A DNA stretch of 64,000 bases from Endoryza foliicola. Its GTDB lineage: Bacteria; Bacteroidota; Bacteroidia; Chitinophagales; Chitinophagaceae. The notes below the pieces were generated by a model. That model was not told the DNA's origin, searched no databases, and was given only the letters and a program-made list of their open reading frames with translations. The position numbers and the translations under genes are program-made. Each line of letters begins with the position of its first letter. The stretch's first letter is position 1. Below, piece after piece: positions 43,510 through 52,134 of this stretch. Where the stretch lies: NCBI GenBank assembly GCA_965226965.1, contig OZ245715.1, positions 2,976,001 to 3,040,000 on the forward strand. The letters are read 5' to 3'.

Positions 43510-44553
43510 ATGAGATTTCTTGCTTTTCTTGCTGCAGTTTTAGTTCTTCGCATTGCTCGTCTTGAAATGGTTCAAAGACTTGAGACTATTGACTCCCTGT
43601 TGGTTTTCATTCCTGCGGTTTTTCTTTACGCCAATAAAATGCGCTTTCATTGGCTTTTAGCCGGTATTCTGAATGATTCTAATTCTGCGAAGTATACATT
43701 TAAAAATAGCTTCAATTTTATTTCGAACTCATTGTTACGAGTTAAAGAAGCGCTTGGCTTTCAAATTGTCAATCACTCTAAAAGGCATACGTTAATTTTC
43801 GTCGGGATCAATGCTAAGAATGTAACTACATTGTTGTTGGTATTTTTAAGTTTAAAGAGTTTCTCTCAACTTAAAAGAGAGAGCTTACCGAAAAGGGAAA
43901 TCGATTTTACTGCTACTTTAGGGCAGAGGCAAGGGGCCTTCGCACTTGGTTATGATCAATTATTCCCGATAGTTAAAAATAGCAAATTGCATATTGGTTA
44001 TGGTGTTCGTTTAACCAATTACATTGGCGACAAGCGAGATTTTATAACCGCCGGCCCGGCCAAGTATACAAGAAGTTTTACCACCCCATTCTTGATTGTG
44101 GTGGCGGGTCAAAGAGAAGTAAACTTCGATACGTTAGTAGTTCAAATGCCAATAGTATTTTCTCTAAATGCCGCCTTTCATAGTGCCTACCAGTTTAATA
44201 ATAAACTTAGTGCTGGATTTAATATAGATGTCATTGGGTTTACCATCGCTAGAAAAACGAGTGCTGTTTTTAAATCAAATGGACTTACTCGAACGGACCC
44301 GTCGGTTAAACCCACAAATTTCAACCTTCTTTTAACCGGTGACCACGACCTCGGTACGTTGAACTCCGAGCTTTTCTTGAAATATAATTGGAACAAAAGG
44401 TGGAGCTATAAGCTTGTGTATCAGTTTCTGTTTGTGGAATACAAGTCTAGCTTGTACAAACAACAATTCTCCGATGGAGTTGAAACAAATCGCTTCAGGA
44501 ACAAAGTGAATGCTCTCGGTTTAGGTGTAACGTATAATTTAAAATCAAAATAA
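43510..44553 (+). CDS. Outer-membrane beta-barrel-like protein, start uncertain
   Basis: The frame encodes 347 residues. From about residue 122 it looks like an exported barrel (IDFTATLGQRQGAFALGYDQ, and closing VNALGLGVTYNLKSK). A good signal-like stretch, TTLLLVFLSLKSFSQ, lies at residues 106-120, but no ATG, GTG or TTG precedes it closely in frame; the nearest is a TTG at codon 75. The first 105 residues look unlike a secreted protein. Either the start is unusual, the frame was joined by an indel, or the early part is noncoding. It ends 2 bases before the DM13 gene. Confidence 0.65.
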   Translation: MRFLAFLAAVLVLRIARLEMVQRLETIDSLLVFIPAVFLYANKMRFHWLLAGILNDSNSAKYTFKNSFNFISNSLLRVKEALGFQIVNHSKRHTLIFVGINAKNVTTLLLVFLSLKSFSQLKRESLPKREIDFTATLGQRQGAFALGYDQLFPIVKNSKLHIGYGVRLTNYIGDKRDFITAGPAKYTRSFTTPFLIVVAGQREVNFDTLVVQMPIVFSLNAAFHSAYQFNNKLSAGFNIDVIGFTIARKTSAVFKSNGLTRTDPSVKPTNFNLLLTGDHDLGTLNSELFLKYNWNKRWSYKLVYQFLFVEYKSSLYKQQFSDGVETNRFRNKVNALGLGVTYNLKSK

Positions 44554-44555
44554 TC

Positions 44556-44987
44556 ATGAAATACCTTGTATTTGTTTTCTTTGTTGTTAGTACCCTTGCT
44601 TGCTCTAAAAATGGAAGCACTTTAAATGAGACGAGCGCACCCTTACCAATGCTAGATACAATGACAACAAACATACTTTGGAAGGGGGATTTAGAGAATG
44701 GCTTTTATGGTGCCTGTTCCGGAAAAGTACTCATTTATAAAGTGGGCGACACATTAAAACTTAGGTTAGAAGACTTTCGGGTATCGAACGGCCCTGATTT
44801 AAAAGTGTATATCTCCAAAGAAGCGGATCCTTTGAGCTATTATAGCTTGGGCAGTTTGCAAGCATTTTCCGGAAATCAAGAGTATAAAATTGCCCAAAAG
44901 ATTGATTTCAACACATTTAGATACGTTGTAATTCATTGTGAACGATTCAATCATCAGTTTGGGAAATCCTTACTGCGGATGCCTTGA
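44556..44987 (+). CDS. DM13 domain lipoprotein
   Basis: A 143-residue lipoprotein (lipobox TLAC, Cys16). The mature part is a DM13 domain: GKVLIYKVGDTLKLRLEDF, then GPDLKVYIS, YSLGSLQAFSGNQEY and VVIHCERFNHQFG. DM13 is proposed to be redox-active with a conserved Cys (here IHC). It lies between the outer-membrane protein and YceI, which suggests a shared envelope redox job. Confidence 0.88.
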   Translation: MKYLVFVFFVVSTLACSKNGSTLNETSAPLPMLDTMTTNILWKGDLENGFYGACSGKVLIYKVGDTLKLRLEDFRVSNGPDLKVYISKEADPLSYYSLGSLQAFSGNQEYKIAQKIDFNTFRYVVIHCERFNHQFGKSLLRMP

Positions 44988-45014
44988 TTAACTTAATTTT
45001 TAGCATTATTAAAC

Positions 45015-45022
45015 TAAATTTG
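45015..45022 (+). promoter_or_regulatory. Candidate -7 box (TAAATTTG) for the YceI gene
   Basis: Exact TAnnTTTG match, 14 nt before the ATG at 45037. Confidence 0.4.
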
Positions 45023-45036
45023 ACAAAAGCGATACC

Positions 45037-45579
45037 ATGAAATTCTTCCTTTTCACGATCTTAAGTTTTTTGGCAATTAGTGGATTGCAAGCGCAAAATT
45101 ATTCGATTCAGAATACCAATAATGCCGTTAAATTCAAAATAAAGAATCTGGGAATTTGGGTAAGTGGAGTGTTTGGTGAATACAGCGGTGCCATAGTGTT
45201 TTCCCCCGAAAATTTGCCGGCATCAAAGTTCTCAGTTCAAATTAAAACATCTTCGATCAATACCGGAATTGAGTTGCGCGACGATCATTTGAAGAAAGAG
45301 GAATATTTTGACGAAAAAAACTATCCAATTATCAGTTTCGTATCTACTAAAGTTACTCCGTCTAATAAAAAAGGCACCCTGTACATGTTTGGGAAGTTGA
45401 ATGTAAAAGGTAAAGAAGTGGACATTTCCTTTCCTTTTTCCGCATTGCCGCAAGAAAATGGCTACCGATTTCAAGGGCAATTTAAGGTAAATAGAAGGGA
45501 TTTAGGGGTAGGGGGGAGCAGTGTTACCATGTCGGACGAGGTTACCGTATTGCTTGATGTTTATACACAAAAGGGCTAA
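45037..45579 (+). CDS. YceI family protein (periplasmic lipid/isoprenoid-binding)
   Basis: A 180-residue exported protein with a signal ending ISGLQAQ. The lipocalin-like YceI fold is shown by VKFKIKNLGIWVSGVFG, TGIELRDDHLKKEEYFDEKNYP and FKVNRRDLGVGG. Family members bind polyisoprenoids such as quinones in the periplasm. It follows DM13 by 49 bases and has its own promoter box. Confidence 0.92.
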   Translation: MKFFLFTILSFLAISGLQAQNYSIQNTNNAVKFKIKNLGIWVSGVFGEYSGAIVFSPENLPASKFSVQIKTSSINTGIELRDDHLKKEEYFDEKNYPIISFVSTKVTPSNKKGTLYMFGKLNVKGKEVDISFPFSALPQENGYRFQGQFKVNRRDLGVGGSSVTMSDEVTVLLDVYTQKG

Positions 45580-45642
45580 AGCTATTAACAGAGGTTAATT
45601 TATTGAAACGAAATTGTTATCATTGTATAAATAAAATTGTAG

Positions 45643-46143
45643 ATGCAACTTCAAAAAGCTGTAAATACTGTTTTTGCACAATTGTCTGCCACTATTGAAA
45701 ATCTCTCGAACGAAGAGTATTCGCATCCTTGTGTTCAGTTATCTAACAATACCATAGGTCAGCACGTTCGGCATATAATTGAAATGTTTCAGTGTTTAGA
45801 GCTTGGGTACGAAACAGGTATTGTGAACTATGAAAAGCGCAAGAGAGACGGAAAAATTGAAACAGATCGACTGTTTACACAAGATTTGATGAAGCAAATT
45901 CAAGAAGCTTTGAATAAGCCTAATAAAGATTTGTTATTAGAGGGAGCTTATGATGAACAGTCGGTGGATTTGATACGTTTACAAAGCAATTATTTTAGAG
46001 AAATTGCCTATAACTTAGAGCATACGATTCATCACATGGCATTGATTCGAATTGGCGTGCAAGAAATTTCATCCATTGAATTACCGGAAAGCTTCGGCGT
46101 TGCATCGGCCACCGTTAAGTTTAGAAATCAATGTGCACAGTAA
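45643..46143 (+). CDS. DinB-family protein, first gene of the DinB-NRDE-ATP-grasp-LysE operon
   Basis: A 166-residue four-helix-bundle protein. The metal site of the DinB/YfiT superfamily is suggested by NNTIGQHVRHIIEM (first His) and NLEHTIHHMALI (last His pair). The superfamily includes bacillithiol and mycothiol transferases, so thiol-dependent chemistry is possible. It overlaps the next gene by 13 bases. A second DinB protein is at 52913. Confidence 0.88.
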   Translation: MQLQKAVNTVFAQLSATIENLSNEEYSHPCVQLSNNTIGQHVRHIIEMFQCLELGYETGIVNYEKRKRDGKIETDRLFTQDLMKQIQEALNKPNKDLLLEGAYDEQSVDLIRLQSNYFREIAYNLEHTIHHMALIRIGVQEISSIELPESFGVASATVKFRNQCAQ

Positions 46144-46859
46144 GTTTTATCCCTTCAAATAATTCGATATTTCTAACCTCTAATAGAGACGAAAAGCAGT
46201 GGCGTAAAGATGCGCTAGCTCCGGACATTTATGAGTATGAATCCGGAAAAATACTTTTTCCAAAAGACGCAGATGCCGGAGGTACTTGGATTGCAGCACA
46301 TGAAAACGGAAATGCCATAGTTTTTTTGAATGGTGGTTTTGAAGCACATATTTCCACGCCTCCCTATCGTAAAAGTCGTGGAATCATTCTTCTCGATATT
46401 ATTGAAGGCGCTACTCCCGCCAATACTTTCCAAGCCATAAAACTCAGTCAAATTGAGCCTTTTACAGCGGTTATTTGGGACGACTGCCATTTATTCGAAT
46501 GCAGATGGGACGGAAAAGAAAAGTACATGAAATTACTTGACGAAAACAAGCCACATATTTGGTCTTCAGTTACATTGTACAATGAATCTACTATCAAAAA
46601 AAGAGAGGGCTGGTTTTTAAAGTGGATCGAAAAAAATCCAAATCCAAGTCAAGACGAAATTCTTCATTTCCATCAATTCACCGGTGATGGAGACCAACAC
46701 AACGATTTAAAGATGAATAGAAATGGAGAAGTTTTTACCGTAAGTGTTTCTTCAATTGAATGGCGATCAGATCAAGCCAATATGCGCTACATCGATTTGA
46801 AAAACAATCGTGAATCGAAAACCAATTTTCCGATGGTTTCTTCAAGTTACTCAAAATGA
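46131..46859 (+). CDS. NRDE family protein (TANGO2-like Ntn-type hydrolase)
   Basis: A 242-residue protein opening MCTVSFIPSNNSIFLTSNRDE, which holds both the N-terminal Cys2 of the Ntn-hydrolase-like fold and the NRDE motif. The following GGTWIAAHENGNAIVFLN also fits. In related Ntn enzymes Cys2 becomes the catalytic nucleophile after Met removal. It overlaps both neighbours (13 and 4 bases), so expression is coupled to the DinB and ATP-grasp genes. Confidence 0.9.
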   Translation: MCTVSFIPSNNSIFLTSNRDEKQWRKDALAPDIYEYESGKILFPKDADAGGTWIAAHENGNAIVFLNGGFEAHISTPPYRKSRGIILLDIIEGATPANTFQAIKLSQIEPFTAVIWDDCHLFECRWDGKEKYMKLLDENKPHIWSSVTLYNESTIKKREGWFLKWIEKNPNPSQDEILHFHQFTGDGDQHNDLKMNRNGEVFTVSVSSIEWRSDQANMRYIDLKNNRESKTNFPMVSSSYSK

Positions 46860-47920
46860 TGGAGAGGAAGAAGTGGTACCATACTCCGTTCTTGGTTCGC
46901 CTTACTAACTGGGAATATTGGCCTTTTACAGCAGTTTATGGGCCAATCTATCCTATAATGCTTTACTTTTGTTTAAAGGCAAAGTCCTTTTTTTTCTACA
47001 CTGCTTCAAATCCTTCCATTAAGAACGGTGGTTTTTTGAACGAATCTAAGAAGGACATTCATCCAATTATTCCGCCGGCATATGCGGCAAGGACCCTTTT
47101 TTTTGATTTACCTCAAACTGCTTCTCTTGTAATCGAAAAGGTGGTTGAAGCCGGGCTCACCTTCCCTTTAATTGGCAAACCAAATATTGGAGCTAGAGGT
47201 AGAGGAGTCAAAATCTTGAAAACAGAAGCGGATATTGCAACATTTGTTCAATCGGCCGCTTTAGATTTTCATATACAGGAATACATTGAATATGAAAATG
47301 AAATCGGATTGTTCTACTATCGATTTCCAGGTGCGAACAAAGGCACTTTATCAGGCATCGTTCGTAAGGAATTTCTAAGTGTTATAGGAGACGGAAAGCA
47401 AACCGTTTCCCAACTGTTACATGCCGATAAAAGGTCTTTGATGTATTTGAGCTCGTTAACCACTCTTGCAAAAGATCAGTTAGATCAAATTCCTCTTTTG
47501 GGTGAGAAGCGGATTATTTCTCCTTTTGGCAATCATGCTCGCGGTGCATTGTTTTTAGACGACAGTCACTTGATTGATCAAGAGTTGATCGATTGTTTTG
47601 ATGCTGTTTGCAAGCAAATTCCGGATTTCTACTTTGGAAGATTGGACATTCGATATAAATCATGGGAAGAGTTAAAAAAAGGAGCCAACTTTATTATTAT
47701 CGAAATAAATGGAGCCGGTGCAGAACCAACACATATGTACGACCCCAAACACTCTTTGTTTTATGCATGGAAAGAGATCCTGCGACACTGGAAAATTCTT
47801 TATAAAATAAGTACAGCGAATCATAGCAATGGGGTACCATATTTGAGTTATAAAGAAGGAGTGGCAATGTTACGAGAAGACAAAGAGTGGAGTAAAAAAC
47901 TAGAAGCAATGCCCTTGTAA
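46856..47920 (+). CDS. ATP-grasp ligase (D-Ala-D-Ala ligase-like)
   Basis: A 354-residue enzyme. The ATP-grasp core is visible in PLIGKPNIGARGRGVKILK (nucleotide-binding Lys and Gly-rich loop), DFHIQEYIEYENEIGLFYYR and FYFGRLDIRYKSWEELK, with the metal-binding IIEINGAG near the end. Such enzymes join a carboxylate to an amine using ATP. About 90 N-terminal residues with hydrophobic aromatic stretches are not typical of Ddl. It follows the Ntn hydrolase and precedes an exporter by 1 base. Confidence 0.85.
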   Translation: MMERKKWYHTPFLVRLTNWEYWPFTAVYGPIYPIMLYFCLKAKSFFFYTASNPSIKNGGFLNESKKDIHPIIPPAYAARTLFFDLPQTASLVIEKVVEAGLTFPLIGKPNIGARGRGVKILKTEADIATFVQSAALDFHIQEYIEYENEIGLFYYRFPGANKGTLSGIVRKEFLSVIGDGKQTVSQLLHADKRSLMYLSSLTTLAKDQLDQIPLLGEKRIISPFGNHARGALFLDDSHLIDQELIDCFDAVCKQIPDFYFGRLDIRYKSWEELKKGANFIIIEINGAGAEPTHMYDPKHSLFYAWKEILRHWKILYKISTANHSNGVPYLSYKEGVAMLREDKEWSKKLEAMPL

Positions 47921-47921
47921 C

Positions 47922-48557
47922 ATGAATGTTCGTTTACTTTTTACAGGAATGCTCATCAGCTTTTTAGGCACACTGCCATTGGGTGTGCTGAATGTTACAG
48001 CATTGCAACTATCGATTGAATATGGACTGCTGTCGGCGTTTAGCTTTTCACTGGGAGCACTTGTGGTAGAAATGATCTACGTACGTCTTTCCTTACTTAC
48101 TATTGATTGGTTTTTGAAGAAAGAGGGCTTTTTCAAATGGCTGCAATTGACGTCAATTGGCATTCTTCTAATTTTAGCTGTCACTACTTTTTTATCGGCC
48201 GAATCTTCGCAAACAAGTGTCTCCAGTAGTATCATTCATTCTATTTCCCCTTTTTTAGCGGGTTTGTTGCTTAGTGCTATTAATCCGGCCCAAATACCCT
48301 TCTGGTTTGGGTGGAGCTCAATTCTGTTTTCAAAAGGCACACTTGAAAGAAAATCATCGGCCTATAACTCCTATATTGGAGGTATTGGAGTTGGAACATT
48401 TTTCGGAAATGCCGTGTTTATTTTTGGAGGCCTACTACTTTCAGAGCGGTTGGCTACAGCAAAAACGATAATAAACTATTGTATATCAGCGGCTTTCGCT
48501 ATAGCAGCATTGGTTCAAATTATCCAATTAATCAAGAAAAAGCGAAATGTTAATTAG
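47922..48557 (+). CDS. LysE family exporter-like membrane protein
   Basis: A 211-residue protein with about six spans. It begins LLFTGMLISFLGTLPLGVLN, resembling the LysE/RhtB start (PGP region replaced by PLG), and has SAINPAQIPFWFGWSSILF in the middle. Members export amino acids or related compounds. Its place one base after the ATP-grasp gene suggests it exports the product or a precursor. Confidence 0.85.
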   Translation: MNVRLLFTGMLISFLGTLPLGVLNVTALQLSIEYGLLSAFSFSLGALVVEMIYVRLSLLTIDWFLKKEGFFKWLQLTSIGILLILAVTTFLSAESSQTSVSSSIIHSISPFLAGLLLSAINPAQIPFWFGWSSILFSKGTLERKSSAYNSYIGGIGVGTFFGNAVFIFGGLLLSERLATAKTIINYCISAAFAIAALVQIIQLIKKKRNVN

Positions 48558-48664
48558 TTGATTATTAATTAGATATCGCATTTATTTGTTATTAACAGTT
48601 CTTACACACCAAATCATTCTGATTTTTCGTTTAAAGGTTTTCCTTTATCGCTTAAAACCTATTC

Positions 48665-49510
48665 ATGAAAAATCAACTTCTTCAAATTTCTGTGTTAGGA
48701 TTGTTGGTATCCTTGTCACTTTTCTCTTGCAAAAAATCGGCGGAAAATTCTCAACAATCTACGGAAGCGGCAGAAAACAATGCGTTCGCGGAAGCACAAT
48801 TCAATGATCTGACTACCTTAATAGATCAAGCTGCTATTAATAGTACCGTAAATTTTGATGTAAACGGTATCCGCGACGGTCAGATATCCCAAATGGGATC
48901 ATCCTGTATCACGCTTTCAATTGATACAACAAGCAATCCCAAAAAAATTACTGTAGACTTCGGCACCAGCAATTGTTATTGCTTAGATGGTAGGAATAGA
49001 AGAGGTAAAGTTATTGCAACTTATACGGGTAAGTACCGTGAGTCGGGCACGATTGTAAATTTCACGCTCGAAAATTACTATGTAGACGATAATAAAATTG
49101 AAGGCACAAAAACTATTACGAATCAAGGGTTGAATCAGGCCGGCAACTGGGTATATAAAATTGTGGTAAATGGTGCGATTACCAAAGCAAACAATGGAGG
49201 AACATTCACTTGGGCTAGCACGCGTTATCGTGAATGGAAGGCAGGTGCAGCAACTGCTTTAAATATACTCGATGATGTATATGGAATTACCGGAAATGCC
49301 AGCGGAACAACCATCGAAGGAAAAGAATATACCATTGCAATAACACAAGAATTGGTTCGTAAAATGAACTGCAAATGGTTTGAAAGTGGAGTGCTTGACC
49401 TTACTTTAACCGGATCTCCTAAAATTACCTTAGACTATGGTAGCACCGGTTGCGACAATGCTGCTGTAGTAAAAATTCTTGGTATAGAATATCCTATTCA
49501 ATTAAAATAG
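48665..49510 (+). CDS. Lipoprotein of unknown function
   Basis: A 281-residue predicted lipoprotein (SLFSC, Cys22). The mature protein is beta-rich with Asn/Thr-rich strands, such as KKITVDFGTSNCYCLDGRNR and KITLDYGSTGCDNAAVVKIL, repeating a (V/L)DFG/YGSTxC pattern near both ends, perhaps two related domains. It is separated from the LysE gene by 107 bp with no clear feature and ends at a terminator. No family recognised. Confidence 0.75.
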   Translation: MKNQLLQISVLGLLVSLSLFSCKKSAENSQQSTEAAENNAFAEAQFNDLTTLIDQAAINSTVNFDVNGIRDGQISQMGSSCITLSIDTTSNPKKITVDFGTSNCYCLDGRNRRGKVIATYTGKYRESGTIVNFTLENYYVDDNKIEGTKTITNQGLNQAGNWVYKIVVNGAITKANNGGTFTWASTRYREWKAGAATALNILDDVYGITGNASGTTIEGKEYTIAITQELVRKMNCKWFESGVLDLTLTGSPKITLDYGSTGCDNAAVVKILGIEYPIQLK

Positions 49511-49530
49511 CTCACCAATACTAAAATGTG

Positions 49531-49558
49531 AAAAGCAGTTCTTTTTGGAACTGCTTTT
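49531..49558. terminator. Terminator between the lipoprotein and the convergent cupin gene
   Basis: AAAAGCAGTTC-N6-GAACTGCTTTT, an 11-bp stem with A/T runs on both sides, so it may work in both directions. Confidence 0.88.
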
Positions 49559-49566
49559 CTATTTTA

Positions 49567-49896
49567 TTAATCTACAATAAACAATTTACATCCGTACTTG
49601 GTGCTCGTTTTATGCGGTTCATTGTTGTCACCAGTACAATAGGTCATACCCGCTTTTAGTTCAAACTTTCTTCCGTCTTCCAGTTCAGTCAACATTTTAC
49701 CATCGTAACAAAAAATTATATGACCTTTTGTGCACCAATGATCTGCGATATATCCTTCTGAGTATTTCACTTTCCTAATTCGAATGGTACCCATCTGAAA
49801 GGTTTTCCAATAGGCAACACCCGATTCGCCCTTGTGGGGCTGCCATGGAATTGAGTCCCAAGGAATTGTTTGAAAGGGGAAAGAAGCTAGTTCCAT
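49567..49896 (-). CDS. DHCW-motif cupin-fold protein
   Basis: A 109-residue single-domain cupin. The segment YIADHWCTKGHIIFC holds the Asp-His-Trp-Cys patch of the so-called DHCW cupin family, followed by ELKAGMTYCTGDNNEPHKTS, the second cupin motif. Metal binding by His residues is likely; the reaction is unknown. It ends the accessory block and lies 11 bases downstream of the Fe-S gene stop on the same strand. Confidence 0.88.
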   Translation of the reverse strand: MELASFPFQTIPWDSIPWQPHKGESGVAYWKTFQMGTIRIRKVKYSEGYIADHWCTKGHIIFCYDGKMLTELEDGRKFELKAGMTYCTGDNNEPHKTSTKYGCKLFIVD

Positions 49897-49907
49897 GCTA
49901 TTCTCAG

Positions 49908-51215
49908 TTATGAATTAACCCAGGCATCTCTGTCATCAGGAGAGAATTTCCAAGGTGCAAAATTATTTTCTACATTACTAAACATACTGTTCCATTCCTG
50001 TGGAGCATTGCTATCTTCCATTATCAATGCTCTGCGCATATCAATTATAATTTCCAATGGAGAGATTGAAACAGGGCATGCTTCCACGCAAGCATTGCAG
50101 GTTGTACAAGCTCTCAATTCTTCTACAGTAATAAAATCGTGAAGTAACGTTTTCCCATCAGGAACAAAGGATCCATTTTTATTGATGTTTTCACCTACCA
50201 TTTCGAGGCGATCTCTTGTTGCCATCATTATTTTTCGAGGCGACAAAGCCTTTCCGGTTAAATTAGCCGGACATTGCGAGGAACAGCGTCCACATTCTGT
50301 ACAACTATAGGCGTCCAATAAGTTCTTCCAGGTTAAATCCATCACATCTTTAGCCCCAAATTTCCCGGGAGCTGCCGCATCTGTAGGTGCCAACTCGGGT
50401 TGCATGGCATAAAGTACTTCGTTTTGAACCGAGGGCATGTTTGTTATTTTACCCGGTGTCTCCAGTCTTGCGAAATAAGCATTCGGAAAAGCGAGGATAA
50501 TATGTAAATGCTTTGACCATGGTAAATAATTCAAAAATGCAAAGATTCCTAGAATATGCAACCACCAACAAGTTCTCTCTAATACAATTAGTGAAGTGCT
50601 GCTCCAAGTGCTGAAGGCGGAAACTAAATAGTTCGAAACAATGAATCCACCGGTTTCATGGTATCCTTCAACCCCTTGTAACTGCAAACTTCTATCGGCA
50701 GCATTCATGGTTAAAAACAAACTCATGAGTACAATTTCAGTAACCAAAATAATGGTAGCGTCTGATTTGGGCCAGCCAGTTAAGTCGCGGCTCACCAAGC
50801 GTTTAACCTTTATACCATATCGTCTAGTTAGAAAAATTACACAAGTAATCAATACACCCAAAGCCAACAACTCAAAACTATTGATCAAAAAGGTGTAAAA
50901 CGACCCCAGCACGGGCAAGAATAAGCGATGCGTTCCTAATATACCGTCCAAGAAAATTTCTAGTACTTCAATATTGATGATCAAAAAGCCGGCATAAATG
51001 ATGAAATGTAAAACAGCAACCATTGGATTTTGGAACATCTTCTTTTGTCCAAATGCCAGTAGAAACAAGTTTTTCCATCTTTCTCCACTGCGATCGCTAA
51101 AGTTGGCATCACGACCCAGGAGAATGTTTCTTTTGATTTGACCGGCTTTTTTCGCAAATAAGAAGATGGCCAATCCGGCACTCAGCACAAACAATCCTTG
51201 TTGCAAATAATGCAT
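49908..51215 (-). CDS. Membrane 4Fe-4S protein (HdrC/GlpC-like with N-terminal membrane domain)
   Basis: A 435-residue protein. About five membrane helices fill the first 240 residues, with His-containing helices that could carry heme b (WWLHILGIFAFLNYLPWSKH). The C-terminus has two 4Fe-4S motifs, CTECGRCSSQCPANLTGK and CTTCNACVEACPVSIS. It probably passes electrons from the quinone pool to the HdrB-like protein at 41846. The two are normally neighbours in this phylum, but here 7.3 kb of other genes lie between them. Confidence 0.92.
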   Translation of the reverse strand: MHYLQQGLFVLSAGLAIFLFAKKAGQIKRNILLGRDANFSDRSGERWKNLFLLAFGQKKMFQNPMVAVLHFIIYAGFLIINIEVLEIFLDGILGTHRLFLPVLGSFYTFLINSFELLALGVLITCVIFLTRRYGIKVKRLVSRDLTGWPKSDATIILVTEIVLMSLFLTMNAADRSLQLQGVEGYHETGGFIVSNYLVSAFSTWSSTSLIVLERTCWWLHILGIFAFLNYLPWSKHLHIILAFPNAYFARLETPGKITNMPSVQNEVLYAMQPELAPTDAAAPGKFGAKDVMDLTWKNLLDAYSCTECGRCSSQCPANLTGKALSPRKIMMATRDRLEMVGENINKNGSFVPDGKTLLHDFITVEELRACTTCNACVEACPVSISPLEIIIDMRRALIMEDSNAPQEWNSMFSNVENNFAPWKFSPDDRDAWVNS

Positions 51216-51284
51216 AACTGATACATTTAGAGGACTAAGATAATAGTTTCCTAACAGTTATTCGTATTTTGTAAAACCCTTATT

Positions 51285-52130
51285 TTATAGGAAATCCACG
51301 ATTTTTCGCTTCACAATATTGTCGCGGTATATTTTTCGATGACCTAAGCCTTTTGTAATAATAAACTCCAAATTCGGGTGTTGGTCTTCTTTCACTTTAA
51401 GCGCATCCGACAAGGGGGTAAGGTCATCGTCTTCATCGTGTAACCAAAGTCCGGTAGCTTTAATGTGATGCATGGCCCTACGAACTGAAAAATGATCTGC
51501 ATACACCCCAGCTTTTTCAAAAATAAGTTGATCAAACTCTTTTCTAACCTCCGGAGATAGGTCTAAGAATTTGAAAAATGTATCAATTGCAGTGGTGGTT
51601 TCCGTTGCAGGAGCAATGAAAACGGCTTTAGTTGATTCATCATGGCTTACAAACTCCAGAAAATGTGCTAGTGCCAATCCACCAAAGGAGTGGGCCATAA
51701 ACTTATTGATTGGACCGTACAGTCGATCAATAGTTTTTATGGTTTCAATATACATCGGAAGTATGATTCTTTTTCCATCCGATTGGCCATGTGCCGGTGC
51801 ATCGAAAGCCAATACTTCATAGCCTTTCTTTACAAATGCACTAATATATCGATCAAAGTTTTTAGAAGCAGATTCAAAGCCATGAATGATCAGAACTTTG
51901 TCTTTACTAGGATGATTAAAGCGATGCCCGCGAATAGTGGTGTTTGCGTCTAATTTGAAACTGAGTTTTTCCCCTTTGGAAAAGATAGGAGGGGTTTTCT
52001 TTTTTGGCTTTCTAAAAGGCGTACTGAATAGTGCAAATGCTTTTTTTGCGGCTCTTTTTTTTGAAACAACTGCTAATAAATTGAGCCTTGCCCTCAAATA
52101 GTTTACCACTAATTTTTGTGCTAATTTCAT
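51285..52130 (-). CDS. Alpha/beta hydrolase
   Basis: A 281-residue hydrolase. The oxyanion part is VLIIHGFESASKNFD, the nucleophile elbow is MAHSFGGLALAHF (Ser in the G-x-S-x-G-like HSFGG), and an acid lies in LWLHDEDDDLTPLSDA with the final His in GLGHRKIYRD. A basic N-terminal helix precedes the core. The substrate is unknown. It is divergent from the DUF2520 gene and has a leaderless-type promoter. Confidence 0.9.
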   Translation of the reverse strand: MKLAQKLVVNYLRARLNLLAVVSKKRAAKKAFALFSTPFRKPKKKTPPIFSKGEKLSFKLDANTTIRGHRFNHPSKDKVLIIHGFESASKNFDRYISAFVKKGYEVLAFDAPAHGQSDGKRIILPMYIETIKTIDRLYGPINKFMAHSFGGLALAHFLEFVSHDESTKAVFIAPATETTTAIDTFFKFLDLSPEVRKEFDQLIFEKAGVYADHFSVRRAMHHIKATGLWLHDEDDDLTPLSDALKVKEDQHPNLEFIITKGLGHRKIYRDNIVKRKIVDFL

Positions 52131-52134
52131 TGCT

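Noticed and set aside
43462..43860. A pseudogene or IS remnant on the minus strand in this region
   Set aside because: The minus-strand translation has several stops and no recognisable family, so there is no support for it.
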